Positions 8,637 through 20,670 of a stretch of 64,000 nt of DNA are shown one piece after another (positions within the stretch are counted from its first letter, which is position 1; each line of letters starts with the position of its first letter). Origin of the DNA: Malus domestica. Its lineage: Eukaryota > Streptophyta > Magnoliopsida > Rosales > Rosaceae. A model generated the notes under the pieces. It worked only from the letters and a program-made list of their open reading frames with translations. It was not told where the DNA came from and made no database searches. The position numbers and the translations under genes are program-made. Location: positions 15,285,501 through 15,349,500 of the forward strand of contig NC_091673.1 of the NCBI RefSeq assembly GCF_042453785.1, written 5' to 3'.

Positions 8637-9569
8637 AAGTCGTAATTGGACCTTTGACGAAGATATTGCTTTTATGTTTGGCAGGGATTTCTGTTAGCGA
8701 AGATGGTGTCGTCGGCATGAATCAAAATAGAAAGGTTTTGTAGGGTAAAATCGTTGATAAGCTCCATAAAAACTCCAACGCCAATCGAAGGGAAGCTGGT
8801 AGTGTTTATGATCGGTGGAAGATTATCAACAAAGCGTGCACTTTGTGGAAGGGAAGCTTGGAGAGAGCCATGGTTGACATGCCTAGTGGAAGGGGCGCCT
8901 CAAAAATTGTGAGTTTCTTTGTTGATATTTTAGTTGTCATGTAAGTAATAGTATTTTGCAACTAATTGTTTTTATGTATTTGTTGCAACAATTTACAAGA
9001 CAAGAACTACACCAACAAATCAAGCTTTTAAGTTGCATCATGCTTAGAACATCCTCAAGGATTATCCGAGGTGGGGAACCGATGCGGACCAACAATGGGG
9101 AAGATTATTTCATAGAGAAGCCTCACCCCCAAATGATGTCAATGAAGGTGTGAATTTTGCCGACAATGAAGGTGTCGAACAAATGACACCAACTTCTTTT
9201 GCCAAGCCCCCGGGTAGAGATAAGCAAAAGGAAGCAAAGAGAAAAGGGAAGTCTCAAGATCCAATACGTGCACAATTTGCTAGCGAAATGGTAAGAATGA
9301 ATGAAAACCATATCTCTCGGCAAGAATAATTGGCCCAAATGCATTTGGCGATGAAGGAACAAGGGGATAGAGAGCAAGAACGGTTCGAAATTAATTTGAC
9401 GATGAAGGACCTCGACAAATACACTCCAGAGAGGAAGAAATACTTACGTGGTAAGCAAAAGGACATTTTACGAAGAGATGCCACAAAGAGTATATTTCAA
9501 GATGACGATTCGTCTCAAGACTATCACCCAAGTCCATCACCAAGTCAAGATGGTGGATATCATTATTAA
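8637..9569 (+). pseudogene. Degenerate Myb/SANT-like protein with NAM-associated C-terminal domain
   Basis: Pieces in changing frames spell a known plant family often annotated as glutathione S-transferase T3-like or NAM-associated. The pieces are VSEDGVVGMNQNRKVL (from about 8693), then IVDKLHKNSN-like and VYDRWKIINKACTLWKG (to about 8850), an intron-like interval, DYPRWGTDQQWGRLFHREA-like (about 9060-9120), and a final open segment 9330-9569 with RFEINLTMKDLDKYTPERKK and KDILRRDA. Stops occur, for example, at 9327 ('caagaataa'). This family is linked with PIF/Harbinger transposon ORF1-type proteins in plants. It begins right at the LTR edge, so the LARD may have inserted into it. Confidence 0.65.
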
Positions 9570-10797
9570 GTTTATGAGTTTTCGATTGTATTAAGTTTAT
9601 GCGGTTTATTAATTGTCTTTTTTTTTTTTTAAGTTTATGTGGTTTATTAATTGTCATTTGTATTAACTTTATGTGGTTTATCATGATTTTCATGTATTGA
9701 TTTAGTGATTTTTCAAAATTTATCGGAATTTTAAATATTTTTAGGTTAAAATGTTCATATAATTAATTTAGGATAGTCTACATAATTTTTTTTTTTAAGT
9801 TAATTTAAAAAAATAGCCTTAATTCATTCTTTGATAATCTCGAGCTAAAATTTTAGGCCAGAAGAGTTGGAGCAGAAAAGCTGTTTCTGGGCTAAAACCT
9901 AAATTTTATGGTCTAAATATTTTTAGGTTTTAGGTCACCATTGGAGATGGTCTAAGCATAGTCTAATTGTGCAGACGGTGATCACCCATCGCGGATATAC
10001 CAAACAAGAAAACAATTCCATTCCTTTCAGATTTTATATGTATATATAAGTATTCGTTCAACTTTAGACATATGCAAAAGTTCTAATAATGTTAAACCAA
10101 TGAGACCTTAATTAGATAATCAATACATATAACAATTACCATATATGCTTACAAAATCTATATCCATAAGCAACAAGGCCATTGCCAATAAAAATGTCTA
10201 AATCCAACAACAACAATCTAAAAAACCATACATGCATACAGAAACTGTACTTATATGTCACACCATCATAGAACATGCACACCAGATCAAAGAAGGCAAC
10301 AGATTCTTAGCACAATTATTACAACTAGCACATGGTATGATTTTGTAAAAATACAACCTAATATTATGAGAGTGACAGTTAAAAGAAAGTCATGCATCCC
10401 TTAATAAAAGAGTCTCCTATATAAATGTTGAGTGCAACCAAATATATCTATATCTCTAATTCTCTCATTGCATGTGCAATTACACAATATAGTCTCTCAA
10501 GCAGGAACATTCACAAAATCAATACTATTAGAGGCTATATTACCAGGTACAACAAAAGAACACACAAAACGAGAGAAAATAGTAACATTACATATTGGAA
10601 TGCTATTGGTATGATGGCTTTATGGTATTTTTCTCAAACCCTTTATAGCATCAGAAATTATAAACTTTTGGAATGTGCTTTTAGCTTATCAAATAAGCCT
10701 ACTATAGTCATAATTCAACTCCACTTTTCATCATAATTACCAAATTTATGATTAAGAAAAATACAGTAAAAGCATAATCATATATTTCATATTTTCA
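9570..10797. other. AT-rich intergenic DNA
   Basis: I see no gene. The ORFs at 10425-10736 are AT-rich and lack any recognisable domain. The segment may hold the 3' flank of the minus-strand candidate exon at 10798-11109. Confidence 0.5.
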
Positions 10798-11109
10798 CTA
10801 AAAACTTGAACCTGGGGTATAAATGGCAAGGTTAGGCCACCCATTGGCCTCATTCCAACAGCTTGAGGTTGAAGAATCACCATTTTGCAAGCCCAAACAA
10901 CTCCCTGGACTCCCATTGCTTTGATCATGCTCTGAGATTTTCGATTCCTCCCCTTCTTGAGACTTGGAGTTGATGAGATAATGTGGGAGTAGAAACAGAG
11001 AGAGTTTTAGAGAGTTCCTACGAAAGAGAGTGAGGGTTTCTTTCCCCCTTCCCCCCAAGCTAAGAGAGAACCCGAAACCAAAGAGGGGCGTGGACCCCAG
11101 TGAACCCAA
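10798..11109 (-). other. Possible terminal exon or gene fragment, unrecognised
   Basis: A minus-strand frame opens with MGSLGSTPLFGFGFSLSLGG and ends YTPGSSF at 10798. The last 45 codons (EHDQSNGSPGSCLGLQNGDS, then WNEANGWPNLAIYTPGSSF) have codon-like composition unlike the surrounding AT-rich DNA. The first half looks like a CT-rich untranslated leader read by chance. I do not recognise the family. It could be the last exon of a degenerate regulatory gene. Confidence 0.3.
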
Positions 11110-12054
11110 ATAACCAATAAATTTATCTAGAAATGGAGGGATTTTACCAAAAATGCCCTTGACTTTAAAATCCTGTAAAAACTTGTTCTAAAACCAAATC
11201 TCTTGCGCCCACGGGTTCCTAGCAATGAGTACTAAAATATTATACTTAGTGTGACTTCGTAAGGTCTACGAATTTTTTAACAATCAATGACCAAAATTCA
11301 AACTTCGTAATTAGTTTAAGTAAAATCTAGAATTATTAAAATTAAAATATAGTCCAGAAAATAATATAGAGTCCTACTAATACATAATACGTCAATTACA
11401 ATAGTGAAATTTAGGAACGGAATTTCACAGTAAGTTTGTAAAATATATATGGGTATACTTGCCATTTGAAAATTCTTTAATTGGGCACTAATATGCTTTG
11501 AAAAAAAAACATTGTTTTTAGAAACATGGTAGACCCTACTTCTATTTTTATACTGTCATTGACAGCAGTTTAAAAAAATACATTTTTATTTGTTTTACCA
11601 AACACATTTGATGTTTCAGATTTTTTAATAAGCTCCTTTTTTTAAAGCACCACAATCACAAACCAGTCCTGAGTAGTTAGCTGAACCGAATTGGATAAAC
11701 CACGTAAGGATTGGTATCGACATTTCACGATAAATGTTTACATGAAGGCATTGTTAGAAGAAGGAAAAAAAATTTGGTAAGTTTTACATGTAGCAAACAT
11801 GCACTTCTCATTTCAAGTATTAGAAGATGGGAACGTTCTCTTTCGAAACGACATGGGATGTAAACGTTTTGGCCCTTTTGGAATGTTGAAAACCAAAGAG
11901 TACCCCCACTTTTTGTGTTGAAAAGCAGAAATCCATTCGACTCAGGCATTTCTCTGCAATTCATGTTTCTTCTTCTCAAACCCTACCGTTTCTTTTAGTC
12001 AGATTTCAAGAAATTCCTTTTATTTCTCAGTAAAATTTAATTACCCTTTTGTTC
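11110..12054. other. AT-rich intergenic DNA
   Basis: No supported feature. The minus-strand frame at 11725-11979 has no recognisable domain. Confidence 0.45.
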
Positions 12055-12245
12055 TCAAACCGTTTCACCATGCCGGATTTGCTCACTTTGCCGTCCGGAC
12101 AAGCGTTTGTGGTTGGAAGAGTTGGGACCCAAATTATATACTAACATGTTCTTGATGCGTTTGGAGAGATGTTGTTCGAAGATCAAGAAAATGCCATATT
12201 CATTGTTTGGGTCAAAACGTAATTGAGACATACTGGTTGTATTTT
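12055..12245 (+). repeat. Left arm of an inverted duplication of an unidentified coding-like segment
   Basis: The plus strand contains FGEMLFEDQENAIFIVWV. A related segment on the minus strand at about 14384-14290 reads VGDMVFKDQENAIFIAWV. The shared stretch is about 65 bp with a few changes, so one coding sequence existed twice in opposite orientation. Function is unknown. The Copia fragment at 12385-13770 lies between the arms. Confidence 0.55.
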
Positions 12246-12384
12246 TCAAATAGTTCAATTTTGTAAATGTGATTTAATTTGGCTTATTTTCTAGATAAAT
12301 TGTAATTTATATTTAATTCAGTATGTAATTGATCTTGCAATTATCATGAAAGATCTCATGTCAATTAGTTTTATTAGTCCAGCC

Positions 12385-12920
12385 TGTTAGGATTAGATTG
12401 GTTGGTCAAAGATGGTGGCAATCACATCAACTGATTGTTGGAGAAAATAAAGGGATTAGACGTGAAGATTAATTGAGGAAGGACTTTCTAGTCCCAGAAA
12501 AGTGTGTAAGGTCACCTATTTAATAGGTCATTCACACTCAAAGGAGGACATCTTTTGCAACGCAGAATATCCATATTGCATTTGAGTGAGCAAAGGAAGC
12601 TGTTTTGCACTTCGTTCAAATCCAACTGTGTGCAACCCTGTTGTGTGCATCAGACGTTCGAGATTGAGAGGACAATGCTCACTAGGTTGTGTACCTGGGT
12701 CTCGTATGAATCTTGTAAAGTCTTCATCTTTTCCTTAGTGGAATATTGTTGGCAATCTTGCCCAAGGGGTTTTCCTCTCTGAGGTTTTTCCGCTTGTAAA
12801 GCTAATTCTTGTGTGTTTGGTATTTTGCTATTTTGCTTTGTCTTTGTTAGTTCTTTGCATAGAATGGGTTTAAAATTGACATTCAATCTTTTAGTTTGAA
12901 TTCTTGGTTTTACTTTACAT
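12385..12920 (+). repeat. 5' LTR of the Copia derivative
   Basis: About 535 bp, starting TGTTAGG and ending just before the primer site at 12927. Its last 260 bp (12661-12920) are repeated at 13503-13765 with scattered changes. A TATA-like 'ctatttaatagg' lies near 12516. Confidence 0.65.
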
Positions 12921-12961
12921 TTTAAATTGGCACCAGAGCAGGTCTCTAGATACACTTAGAG

Positions 12962-13510
12962 TGGATCCTAGGGAACGTGGGATGGACCGGGCTGTTGGTT
13001 CTGTCTCTCACCCTTCATACTTCAATGGGGAGAATTATGGAGATAGGAAAGCAAAGATGAAGTCTTTTTTTATGGGCTTTAGATGATAGGGTTTGGATTA
13101 CAGTGGTCCATGGGCATACTTTGCCCACAAAAATTGTTAAAATTAATAACAAAAAGAAGTCTTCTGATAGCAAAGATGTAGTAGATGATGTTAGTGAAGT
13201 TGTTCTTACACCTAGGGAAGAGTGGACTACTGTTAAGGTCACACACTCCACTAATAATCAAAAAGGGTTGAATGCTTTATTTAATGTTGTTTTTCCTGAT
13301 CAATTTATTTTCATACGTAACTGTGAAACTTCCTAGGAAGCATGGGACATTTTGCAGGACACATATGAAGGAATAGTAACAAAGAAAGAGGCAAAGCTTG
13401 AAGTGTTCACTTCACAATTTGAGAGAATCAAGATGGAAGAAGATGAGACCTTTCCTGAGTTCTATGCAAAGCTGTGTGAAATTGTCAACAATTGTGAGGA
13501 CAAGATTGAG
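12962..13510 (+). pseudogene. Partial Copia gag with stops
   Basis: It begins MDRAVGSVSHPSYFNGENYG, a typical Copia gag start in which the polyprotein addresses a 'FxGxNY' motif. After stops at about 13084 and 13335 it continues TLPTKIVKINNKKKSSDSKD, then AWDILQDTYEGI and FERIKMEEDETFPEFYAKLC, the UBN2/gag-pre pattern. It runs directly into LTR sequence near 13503, so the rest was deleted. Confidence 0.7.
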
Positions 13511-13765
13511 AGGACAAGGCTCACTAGGTTATGTACCTGGGTCTTGTATGAATCTTGTAAAGTCTTCATCTTTTCCTTGTGGATTATGGTTGGCAATCTT
13601 GCCCAAGGGTTTTTCTCTCTGAGGTTTTTCCCCTCGTAAAGCTAATTCTTATGTGTTTGAAATTTTTCTATTTTGCTTTGTCTTTATCAGTTTTTTGCAT
13701 AGAACGGGTTTAAAATTGACATTCAATCTTTTAGTTTGAGTTCTTAGTTTTACTATACATTTTCA
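13503..13765 (+). repeat. Truncated 3' LTR of the Copia derivative
   Basis: It matches 12661-12920 in the same orientation (for example 'cattcaatcttttagtttga' in both). The U3 half is absent. Confidence 0.7.
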
Positions 13766-13799
13766 AATATATTTTTAATCTGCAATCGATTTAGGGTCC

Positions 13800-14420
13800 A
13801 ACATATTCCTCTTATGATTTTGGATACCTCAAAATCATACGGCGCCGGAATGTGGATCTAAGGGCGATGACATTTCACTTTTGGCCCAAACCTGCCAGCA
13901 CCTTCTTGAGTTTTCTGATATGCACGCCAAGTCTAGTGGACATGCTGTTGAACTAATTCATGTTCTCTCAAGATCGATTCCATTTCATGACAAATGGAAA
14001 TCTGAACATATTGAGAGGATGTGAATTGGCCGCCACCAGACTTGGCGTGCATATGAGAGAAACCTCGGAGGTGTTGCCTGTTTTTGACCAAAAATGAAAT
14101 TTCATCACCCCTTACTTTCGACATCCAGAGACACGTATCCAAAAATATTCGAGAATTATGTTCAACGCAAATGGAAAAAATTGGACCCTAAATTGATAGC
14201 AAATTTCTCATTCCATAGGCCTAAAAAAGTGAACACGATTTTTTTGAAATGTGGACCGATTGTTGTTGCACTGCATTTATGGAAAAGAAATTTGGAATTA
14301 CGTTTCGAACCCAAGCAATGAATATGGCGTTTTCTTGATCTTTGAACACCATATCTCCAACCTTGTTGCCAGTCAGGTGCCATACAATCTCTGTTATTTT
14401 CTCTTTTCCCGTAGTAACAT
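13800..14420 (-). repeat. Right arm of the inverted duplication plus a small palindrome
   Basis: It holds the minus-strand partner (about 14384-14290) of the segment at 12155-12225. It also contains a 20-bp inverted repeat: 'atgcacgccaagtctagtgg' at about 13919 and its near-reverse at about 14033. No intact protein is visible. Confidence 0.5.
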
Positions 14421-16980
14421 CAATCATTTTCTTGTTATATTTATTTTCCAGAATCGTACATCTTGTTGCCGCATATTGTCTAATCTGAAGGACTAGTAAC
14501 TAACCATTTGCTGATCTTGACTGTTGTCACGCTATTAATAGGCAGGGAGGGACGGTTGTGTCTAATTGTGCTACGGGGTCACCTATAAATTGTAATGTCT
14601 TCAGATTTAGGTGTAATTGACCTAGGCACATTGTATCAAGTGCAAACAGTTGACTGGATACTGCTCCTTCTGCTGCTGCTGATGCCGACGCTCGACTCAC
14701 AGCTCATTGGTACCGGTATCTGGAATTGATCGGGAGTTGATGTAGCTGTGCCGTGTGCACCAGCTAGTCATGAGCTTTGTGGTAAATTCATGCGTCATAA
14801 CCCGGCCGCCTCAGGGTGTAGATATTAGAGCATTTGAATCTCGTGCCTATTTCTGTACCTAGTGTTAATCGAGAAACTGTTGGACCCGAATGTAATGGAA
14901 TGTCTGTTGGGGATATGATGAGATTGATTTATGTTTATCTATTAATCGTTGTTTTCTTTTCTTTCTTCCTAGATTCTTATATCTGAAATGTTTCTTCACA
15001 AAAACATTAGTCGACCAGCAGTTAGAAAACCAGGGATCAGAAGAGGTCTACTTTTCACCTGCAACATCAAACATTCCAAATGGTCTACATCACCCTAGTC
15101 TAAATTTAGGGGCCAACAAACAGTCGCTTGAGGAAGCACGGAGGAGAAAAGCCTCTCCCAGAAGCTTACCATGGTGTTCAAGGTAAGAATACTCTTGCTG
15201 CTCGTTTATTCAAATATCATTGCAAAGGAAATATGAAAGAAAACCAAGATAAGTGGTCTTTGCGTTTCTAAGGAACTCATTAGGCTAAGCAACAAGCATT
15301 CTCCTTATTAATCTTGGCTTCTCTGGATGATGATCTAATTTCCACTCTATTTTTAGACTGGTTGCTAATCTAATCCAACCAAGGGCGTTTTCTAATCTCA
15401 AGTGCTTTAGGTGTTGCAATAAGTTTCGTTGTGTTGTTATCTTGGTACCCATCCCCCCACCCCTCCCCCCGCCTCGCATGAGTTATTGATCAGATGGAAA
15501 GTTATTGTGTCTAGATTCTAGAAGCAGGTTTCAATCATGCTTGTTATGTTCGACTATACTCAAATACCATTCGTTTGGGATTTGGATAGAGTTTTCTTTA
15601 ACATCTGCATTTCCTGATTTAAGCTGCATCCAACTTTAAAGCTTCATTATGATTTTCTTTATTCTTAAGTATATAGTGGAGGTTTTAAAGCATGACATTG
15701 TTTGTTTAACGTGCAACAGACATCGGTATCATTGACAAGTTGGTGGATATTTACCTACTTTTCTTCTGATTTTAGATGCATTCGACTTTGAGGGGATTTT
15801 GTGCTGCTGAGTTATGGTTTTGTTGCTTTCTGTTTCTTCTGATTTGGTTCCATTTTATCTCTTTGAGTGTGTTTTTACGCTCCAATTCGGATGAGTTTTG
15901 CCTTCAACTACGGTATCCAAACAAAAAAGAGGGAGAACCATCTAAAAATATTGAAAGTTCACCCCAAGTTAGGATCATCCAAGTAAACCCTCAAGTTACC
16001 CAAGGACGGAAAGATGTGAACACTCTGTTATTCGCTACTAACAAAAGCAGAGGCACCGGCATTCCTTAACAAGTAAATCTTGTAATCATGATGAGAAAGC
16101 TCATGGCACCATCTTCGCTTGTCACCAATGAGAGCGGTGGACCTACAAGAAAAACACTCCAATCGCTCTTATGGGATTCTAGGCCTATAAGCATAAAAAG
16201 CTTAGACTCCAAGTCCCATTATCTCACTCCATGTTCCTTAGTAGTGGCTGATTCATGTTACTTTATTTTAGCCCCACTCCCTTGCTTTTAAGATGCATGG
16301 AAAATGACTAGTTTTTAGGATGCATTTTTGAGTGTTACTTGTACTAGTCCGAATAGGTGGGCGTTTGTTCGAATAGATGTAACTTGATTAAATTGGATCA
16401 TGGCAGATGATCCTTTCGGAGACTAGCGGTGAATGGAGAGAGTTAGACCTCCCTCCCTTCCGGATAGTGATCACTTTCTACTGCGCAGCAGCGTTCTGCT
16501 GCATGATCTCCTGAATTTTTTTTATTCCGCTAGACGCTGGGTAACGAAGTAGTTAATGGTTAGACGAAAGGACTGTCTTCTTAGCCGGTTTCTTCTTAGT
16601 ATGGCGTTGTTCAAGTGTGGGACCATGATTGTTCAGGGAAAGCAAATCGGAATACAAATACTTCAAAAGTTTGGTCATGGGCCGAACGACTTCAATGAGA
16701 TTGACCATTCTTGTTCCGCAAGACACGGAGACTTGATCCAACAAGTCTTTAGCCAGTTCGTTATATTCATGGAGTTCCTACAATCCAGGAATTGGAGTGC
16801 ACAAGAAATCACACTCTCAAATTGATGCAATATATATCTATCATTTAAGAGTTCCGACTTAATATAGAATTTTATCCTAAAAAGGATTTTCTTCCGACTG
16901 GTATGCAGCCCGCAACAAATACAGCACATAAAAAGTATAAAAGTTTTACATGAAGCAATCATGTATGTGCGTGAGTCGTC
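14421..16980. other. Intergenic DNA with possible orphan exons
   Basis: The best coding-like piece is 15004-15183 on plus. It reads LVDQQLENQGSEEVYFSPAT and on to ARRRKASPRSLPWCS, ending at an 'AG|gtaaga' splice-donor-like site. Another is 15900-16069 (KEGEPSKNIESSPQVRIIQV). Neither family is recognised and no start or chain of exons can be built. The rest looks non-coding. Confidence 0.3.
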
Positions 16981-16995
16981 TCTCATTCCTTACAA

Positions 16996-17165
16996 TTTTT
17001 TTTTTTTAACAAACAATATTACACTAAGTGGGAGGGGTGAGTTTAATCTTACAATAGGCTAGCAATAATGTGGTTCAAATTCGTTTTTAATGAGATTAGA
17101 ACATAAGACTTCTCACTTTCAAATAAAAAGAAATACAATTCATCATCTCACACCGTAAATCACCT
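16996..17165 (-). mobile_element. tRNA-derived SINE (minus strand)
   Basis: It has poly(A) on the minus strand (poly(T) at 16996-17007). The body is shared with 47616-47806, including 'cttacaat' plus 'ctagc', 'ttcaaattc' and 'ctctcac-tt' blocks. The minus strand contains a pol III B-box-like stretch near 17090. No clear target-site duplication. Confidence 0.5.
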
Positions 17166-17690
17166 ACTCAGTTGATAATACCATAAATTGTCTTGTGAAA
17201 ATGACCCGTGCCCAATCCTATTTCTATAATTTCCTTTTCTGACGTGGAATCAGTCATTATAATTTCAGAAAAAGGAAGTGGGTATATAAAGGTCAACAAA
17301 TTGACTCATGGGATGTGAGCATAGGGCGATAGTCAACGGATGTTTTTAGTGTCGTGTCCCATTATGTCGGTGATGTCGTGTCCATGGCCCACTCGGAAGC
17401 AGGTAACGGTAGATATTTTAGATATTTCAGCTCTGGGTCACACCTGTCTAGCGGCCCATTGACCCTTGGCACTCCATTAACATTTTACTAAGCAAAATAT
17501 CTCGATTTTTAAACTAATTAAAAATATAATTAGGCAGTCGATTAGTGGAGGGAGATATTTTTATTTTTATTTTATTTTTATTTTATTTTAATATAATTAA
17601 TTAGTTTGGAGGGCAAAATCGTCAGAGGAATAAAAAGTCAAACTTTAAAGTTATAGTTGCGACGACGAATCAAACCTGGCGCTTTTTTAT
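17166..17690. other. Upstream region of the NF-YC gene
   Basis: Non-coding. It contains a TATA-like 'gtatataaagg' at about 17281 and CCAAT at about 17213. The CT-rich leader that starts near 17710 suggests that transcription of NF-YC begins around 17690-17710. Confidence 0.4.
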
Positions 17691-18019
17691 AGTGGAAGGC
17701 AAACGCACACATAGACACATACCTTCTATCTTCCCACTCTCTCCACTGCGATCCCCACTCCACTCTCCCCGTACTGTTTTATTTGATCCATTTTTCCAGA
17801 AAAACCCTAGAAATTCACTTCAAAAGGTTGGGTTTTTATGTTTATTTTTCAAGATATTCGGTTAAATAATTCTCCTTCTGTAGTGTTTGCAGGCCTCTAT
17901 TTTTGCCGTGAGCTTCAGTTCAACTGGTGTATGAATTTCATTAATTTATTTGGGTTTTGTTTTAGGGTTGTGGTGGTTGGATAAAACCGAGAATTGGGGA
18001 ACAGAGCAGTGAGCCAAAG

Positions 18020-19298
18020 GTACCAATTTTTGTGTTTTTCACTTTCATGCATGACTTATATAATTTTTTTTTTTTTTTTTGTGTGTTGTTATTAATTGAG
18101 ATTTTGTATTTAAGTAGTGAAATTTGGTCTTATTATTTTTTCTTGAATTTTTTTTAGGGTTTCTGAAACGTAGATTTGATTTGAGTGTGGTGAATTGACT
18201 GTTTGTGGGGTTATATGCAAGTACAATAGACAAGGGGGTGTGTGTTTGTGTGAAGTCAGAACCAAGAGCATGTTTTCTGGGGTTGGTGTTGCTGTAGAAT
18301 CTGACTTGGTGAGGTAGTGACCGGAGAATTGAGACTTTGAGTTGACTCAGGTCTTTTTCGCTCGGGAAGAAGGTTATGCAACTCGTTAGAAGGTTTCTAC
18401 CTTTTGTTTTGTATTGTTTTTGGTTCTTCTGTTGGGGAAAGAGGGAGAGTACATACGCTTTTGGGTATGAACGGTTGGATGCGATTTTCATCGCCTGTGG
18501 TTAGTCTTGACTTTTGAGTGAAAGGCTAACACACCATGCCAAGTGCAGTTCATGGTTGACCAATTTTTCGAGGCAAGTTATTGATCAGATCACTTGTCTG
18601 ATTAATGAGCTGTATGCTATCTGTTTCCAGATAATACTTTGTCGAGTTTTGTATTAAGGCAGATTACTCGGTTTCAAACATTACTCTTGATTACGCACCG
18701 GTTAGAATAATGGAATTTCGTATGGTGGTCGTCTATTTGGATGAGATAAAAGGTGCACTGGTACTTATGTTAAGTCTGGTTTCTAATTGGAACAATATCG
18801 ATTGGTATAAACCATAAGAGTACTCAAATGATTTGTACGGTTATGCTAGACATCCTTTCGGGAGCAATTTGGTTAAAGGTTTCTAGTGTTTGATTTAAGG
18901 TGGAAGAGATTTTTGGTATTGATTGTTAAAGCTTTAGTTTGACCTTATGGTATTAACTGACGGGACTTATGTTTTATGGGTTTTACATTTTTAGTATGTG
19001 GTTTAATTTGGGGAAGTCATCCCCCTGTTTATTTTTGCCCTTTCGGCTGAATAAATCAAAGGAGAATACAGGGACGGAAGTAAGGGGAAAATGGGCGTGC
19101 AAAAGTCATTTCCCACTTTTTGTGGCACAGCTGGTCACCAACCCTTTGAAATGGGTGTTAGCCAGCTCCCAGAGTTGTTTCTGCATTATCTACTTTCTGT
19201 TAGGGTTTTGGAAATTTAATTCTGGAAATTCATAACTGACTCAAATTTCGTAACAGTAGTGTTCATACTGATTGTTTATTATGTACCCTGCACCATAG
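18020..19298 (+). other. Probable intron in the 5' untranslated region of NF-YC
   Basis: A donor-like 'gccaaag|gtacca' at 18019/18020 and an acceptor-like 'caccatag|ggg' at 19298/19299 bracket 1.28 kb of T-rich sequence with no coding potential. A large intron in the 5' UTR is usual in plant NF-YC genes of this clade. The exact borders are inferred. Confidence 0.5.
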
Positions 19299-19335
19299 GG
19301 GAGGGTAGAGAACTTTTTTGCCAACGTACGCCAAT

Positions 19336-20091
19336 ATGGATCAGCAAGGACATGGGCATCCAGCAACTATGGGAGTGGCTGGAACTGCAGCTCAAGCATC
19401 ATATGGTGTGAACCCGTATGGATCAGTTGGGATGATGCAATCTCCTACTCAGCCAGCAGGTTCTGCCGCCTCTTCTCAGCTTGCACAACACCAGCTAGCT
19501 TATCAGCACATCCACCAGCAGCAACAACAGCAACTGCAGCAACAACTCCAAAAATTTTGGGGAGAGCAGCATAAAGAAATTGATCAAACTAATGATTTCA
19601 AAAACCATAGTTTGCCATTGGCCAGGATTAAGAAGATTATGAAGGCGGATGAGGATGTGAGGATGATATCAGCCGAAGCTCCTGTCATATTTGCTAGGGC
19701 CTGTGAGATGTTCATTCTAGAGTTGACAATGCGGTCTTGGAATCACACAGAGGAGAACAAAAGAAGAACACTGCAAAAGAATGACATTGCAGCAGCAATT
19801 ACGAGGACTGATATATTTGACTTTCTGGTTGATATCGTCCCAAGAGAGGATTTGAAAGACGAGGTACTTGCATCAATCCCAAGAGGTGGGAATCCCCCAG
19901 TTGGGGGTCCATCTGATGGTGTTCCTTACTATTACATGCCTCCTCAGCATGCTTCGCAGGTTGGTGCTCCGGCGATGATAGTGGGAAAGCCTGTGATGGA
20001 TCAGAATCTCTATGGCCAGCAGGCACATCCGTACATTGCTCAACCAACATGGCCACAGCAACAACAGCATCCGCACGACGACCTTGAGTAA
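19336..20091 (+). CDS. NF-YC: Nuclear transcription factor Y subunit C (NF-YC/HAP5), 251 aa
   Basis: A single coding exon starts MDQQGHGHPATMG at 19336. I chose this ATG because there is no earlier in-frame ATG, and family members begin MDQQ or MDQxxH. In order: a Gln-rich N-terminus with a HQQQQQQ run (60-72); WGEQHKEI leading into the histone fold (about 92-167), with SLPLARIKKIMKADEDV, ISAEAPVIFARACEMFI, then NKRRTLQKNDIAAAI and FDFLVDIVPR; and a Pro/Gln/Met-rich tail ending QQQHPHDDLE. NF-YC dimerises with NF-YB through the histone fold. With NF-YA or CONSTANS-type proteins it then binds CCAAT or related promoter sites in the nucleus. The conserved fold is complete and the length is normal for the Arabidopsis NF-YC1/4/9 group, to which I assign it by overall pattern. 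The upstream gene space holds a SINE and a probable 5' UTR intron. Confidence 0.95.
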   Translation: MDQQGHGHPATMGVAGTAAQASYGVNPYGSVGMMQSPTQPAGSAASSQLAQHQLAYQHIHQQQQQQLQQQLQKFWGEQHKEIDQTNDFKNHSLPLARIKKIMKADEDVRMISAEAPVIFARACEMFILELTMRSWNHTEENKRRTLQKNDIAAAITRTDIFDFLVDIVPREDLKDEVLASIPRGGNPPVGGPSDGVPYYYMPPQHASQVGAPAMIVGKPVMDQNLYGQQAHPYIAQPTWPQQQQHPHDDLE

Positions 20092-20667
20092 AAGAGTTAA
20101 TGGAGTAAAAATTGGAAGGCCAATTTGACTATATCATCATTGTTTGTAATTGAAGGCTTACAATTTAAAGTGTTTATCTTGGATACAGTAGTTACATAGT
20201 TTGTCTTTTCCGGTCCTTAGTGTTACAAAATATTTGGGTTTGGTACATGAAAATTGAAATGATTCAGTAAAAGGTGTGGATTCTGGTACTGTAAATTATA
20301 TGGCTTTTATGTATTTTGTTCTGCCGGTAAATCCAAAGCTTGACAAAGTGGGTTGGTTGAGGAGGAAAGTGGTCAAACACACGGCCACTTAGAACAATTG
20401 ATGTTTATTATCCATTCATTCTGCTTTGTTGCTTGTTCTGTAGCACAAGAATCTGGGAAAGTGGACTCCTTATGGCTCGCTCAGTTGGGAAGTCCGTTTT
20501 GCATCTAAACTCATAAACCATCTTATTGAAAAACCTTTCCTTCCCTAGGAATTTTATGCTCTTACAAGATAATACAATCGGTCAAGAAAGAACTTGGACA
20601 CGACGCTTTCTCCGTCAATGATACCATGCGTTATTGTCGAAATTCAGACGGTCATCGCCTTCTGACC
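20092..20667. other. 3' UTR and downstream flank of NF-YC
   Basis: The first about 220 bp are the likely 3' UTR ('ttgtttgtaattgaa' near 20140). No other feature is seen before the MITE. Confidence 0.5.
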
Positions 20668-20670
20668 TTA

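Larger units (their letters stand above)
12385..13770 (+). mobile_element. Copia deletion derivative: 5' LTR, part of gag, truncated 3' LTR
   Basis: A 5' LTR begins TGTTAGGATTAG at 12385. It is followed by a Met-tRNA-type primer site (TTGGCACCAGAGCAGG, 12927-12942), a partial gag, and from about 13503 a second copy of the distal half of the LTR. All of pol and the proximal half of the 3' LTR are missing. Sequence on either side shows no clear 5-bp target duplication. Confidence 0.75.

Noticed and set aside
18045..18491. 148-codon minus-strand ORF
   Set aside because: It lies in the probable 5' UTR intron of NF-YC, is low in complexity and has no domain.
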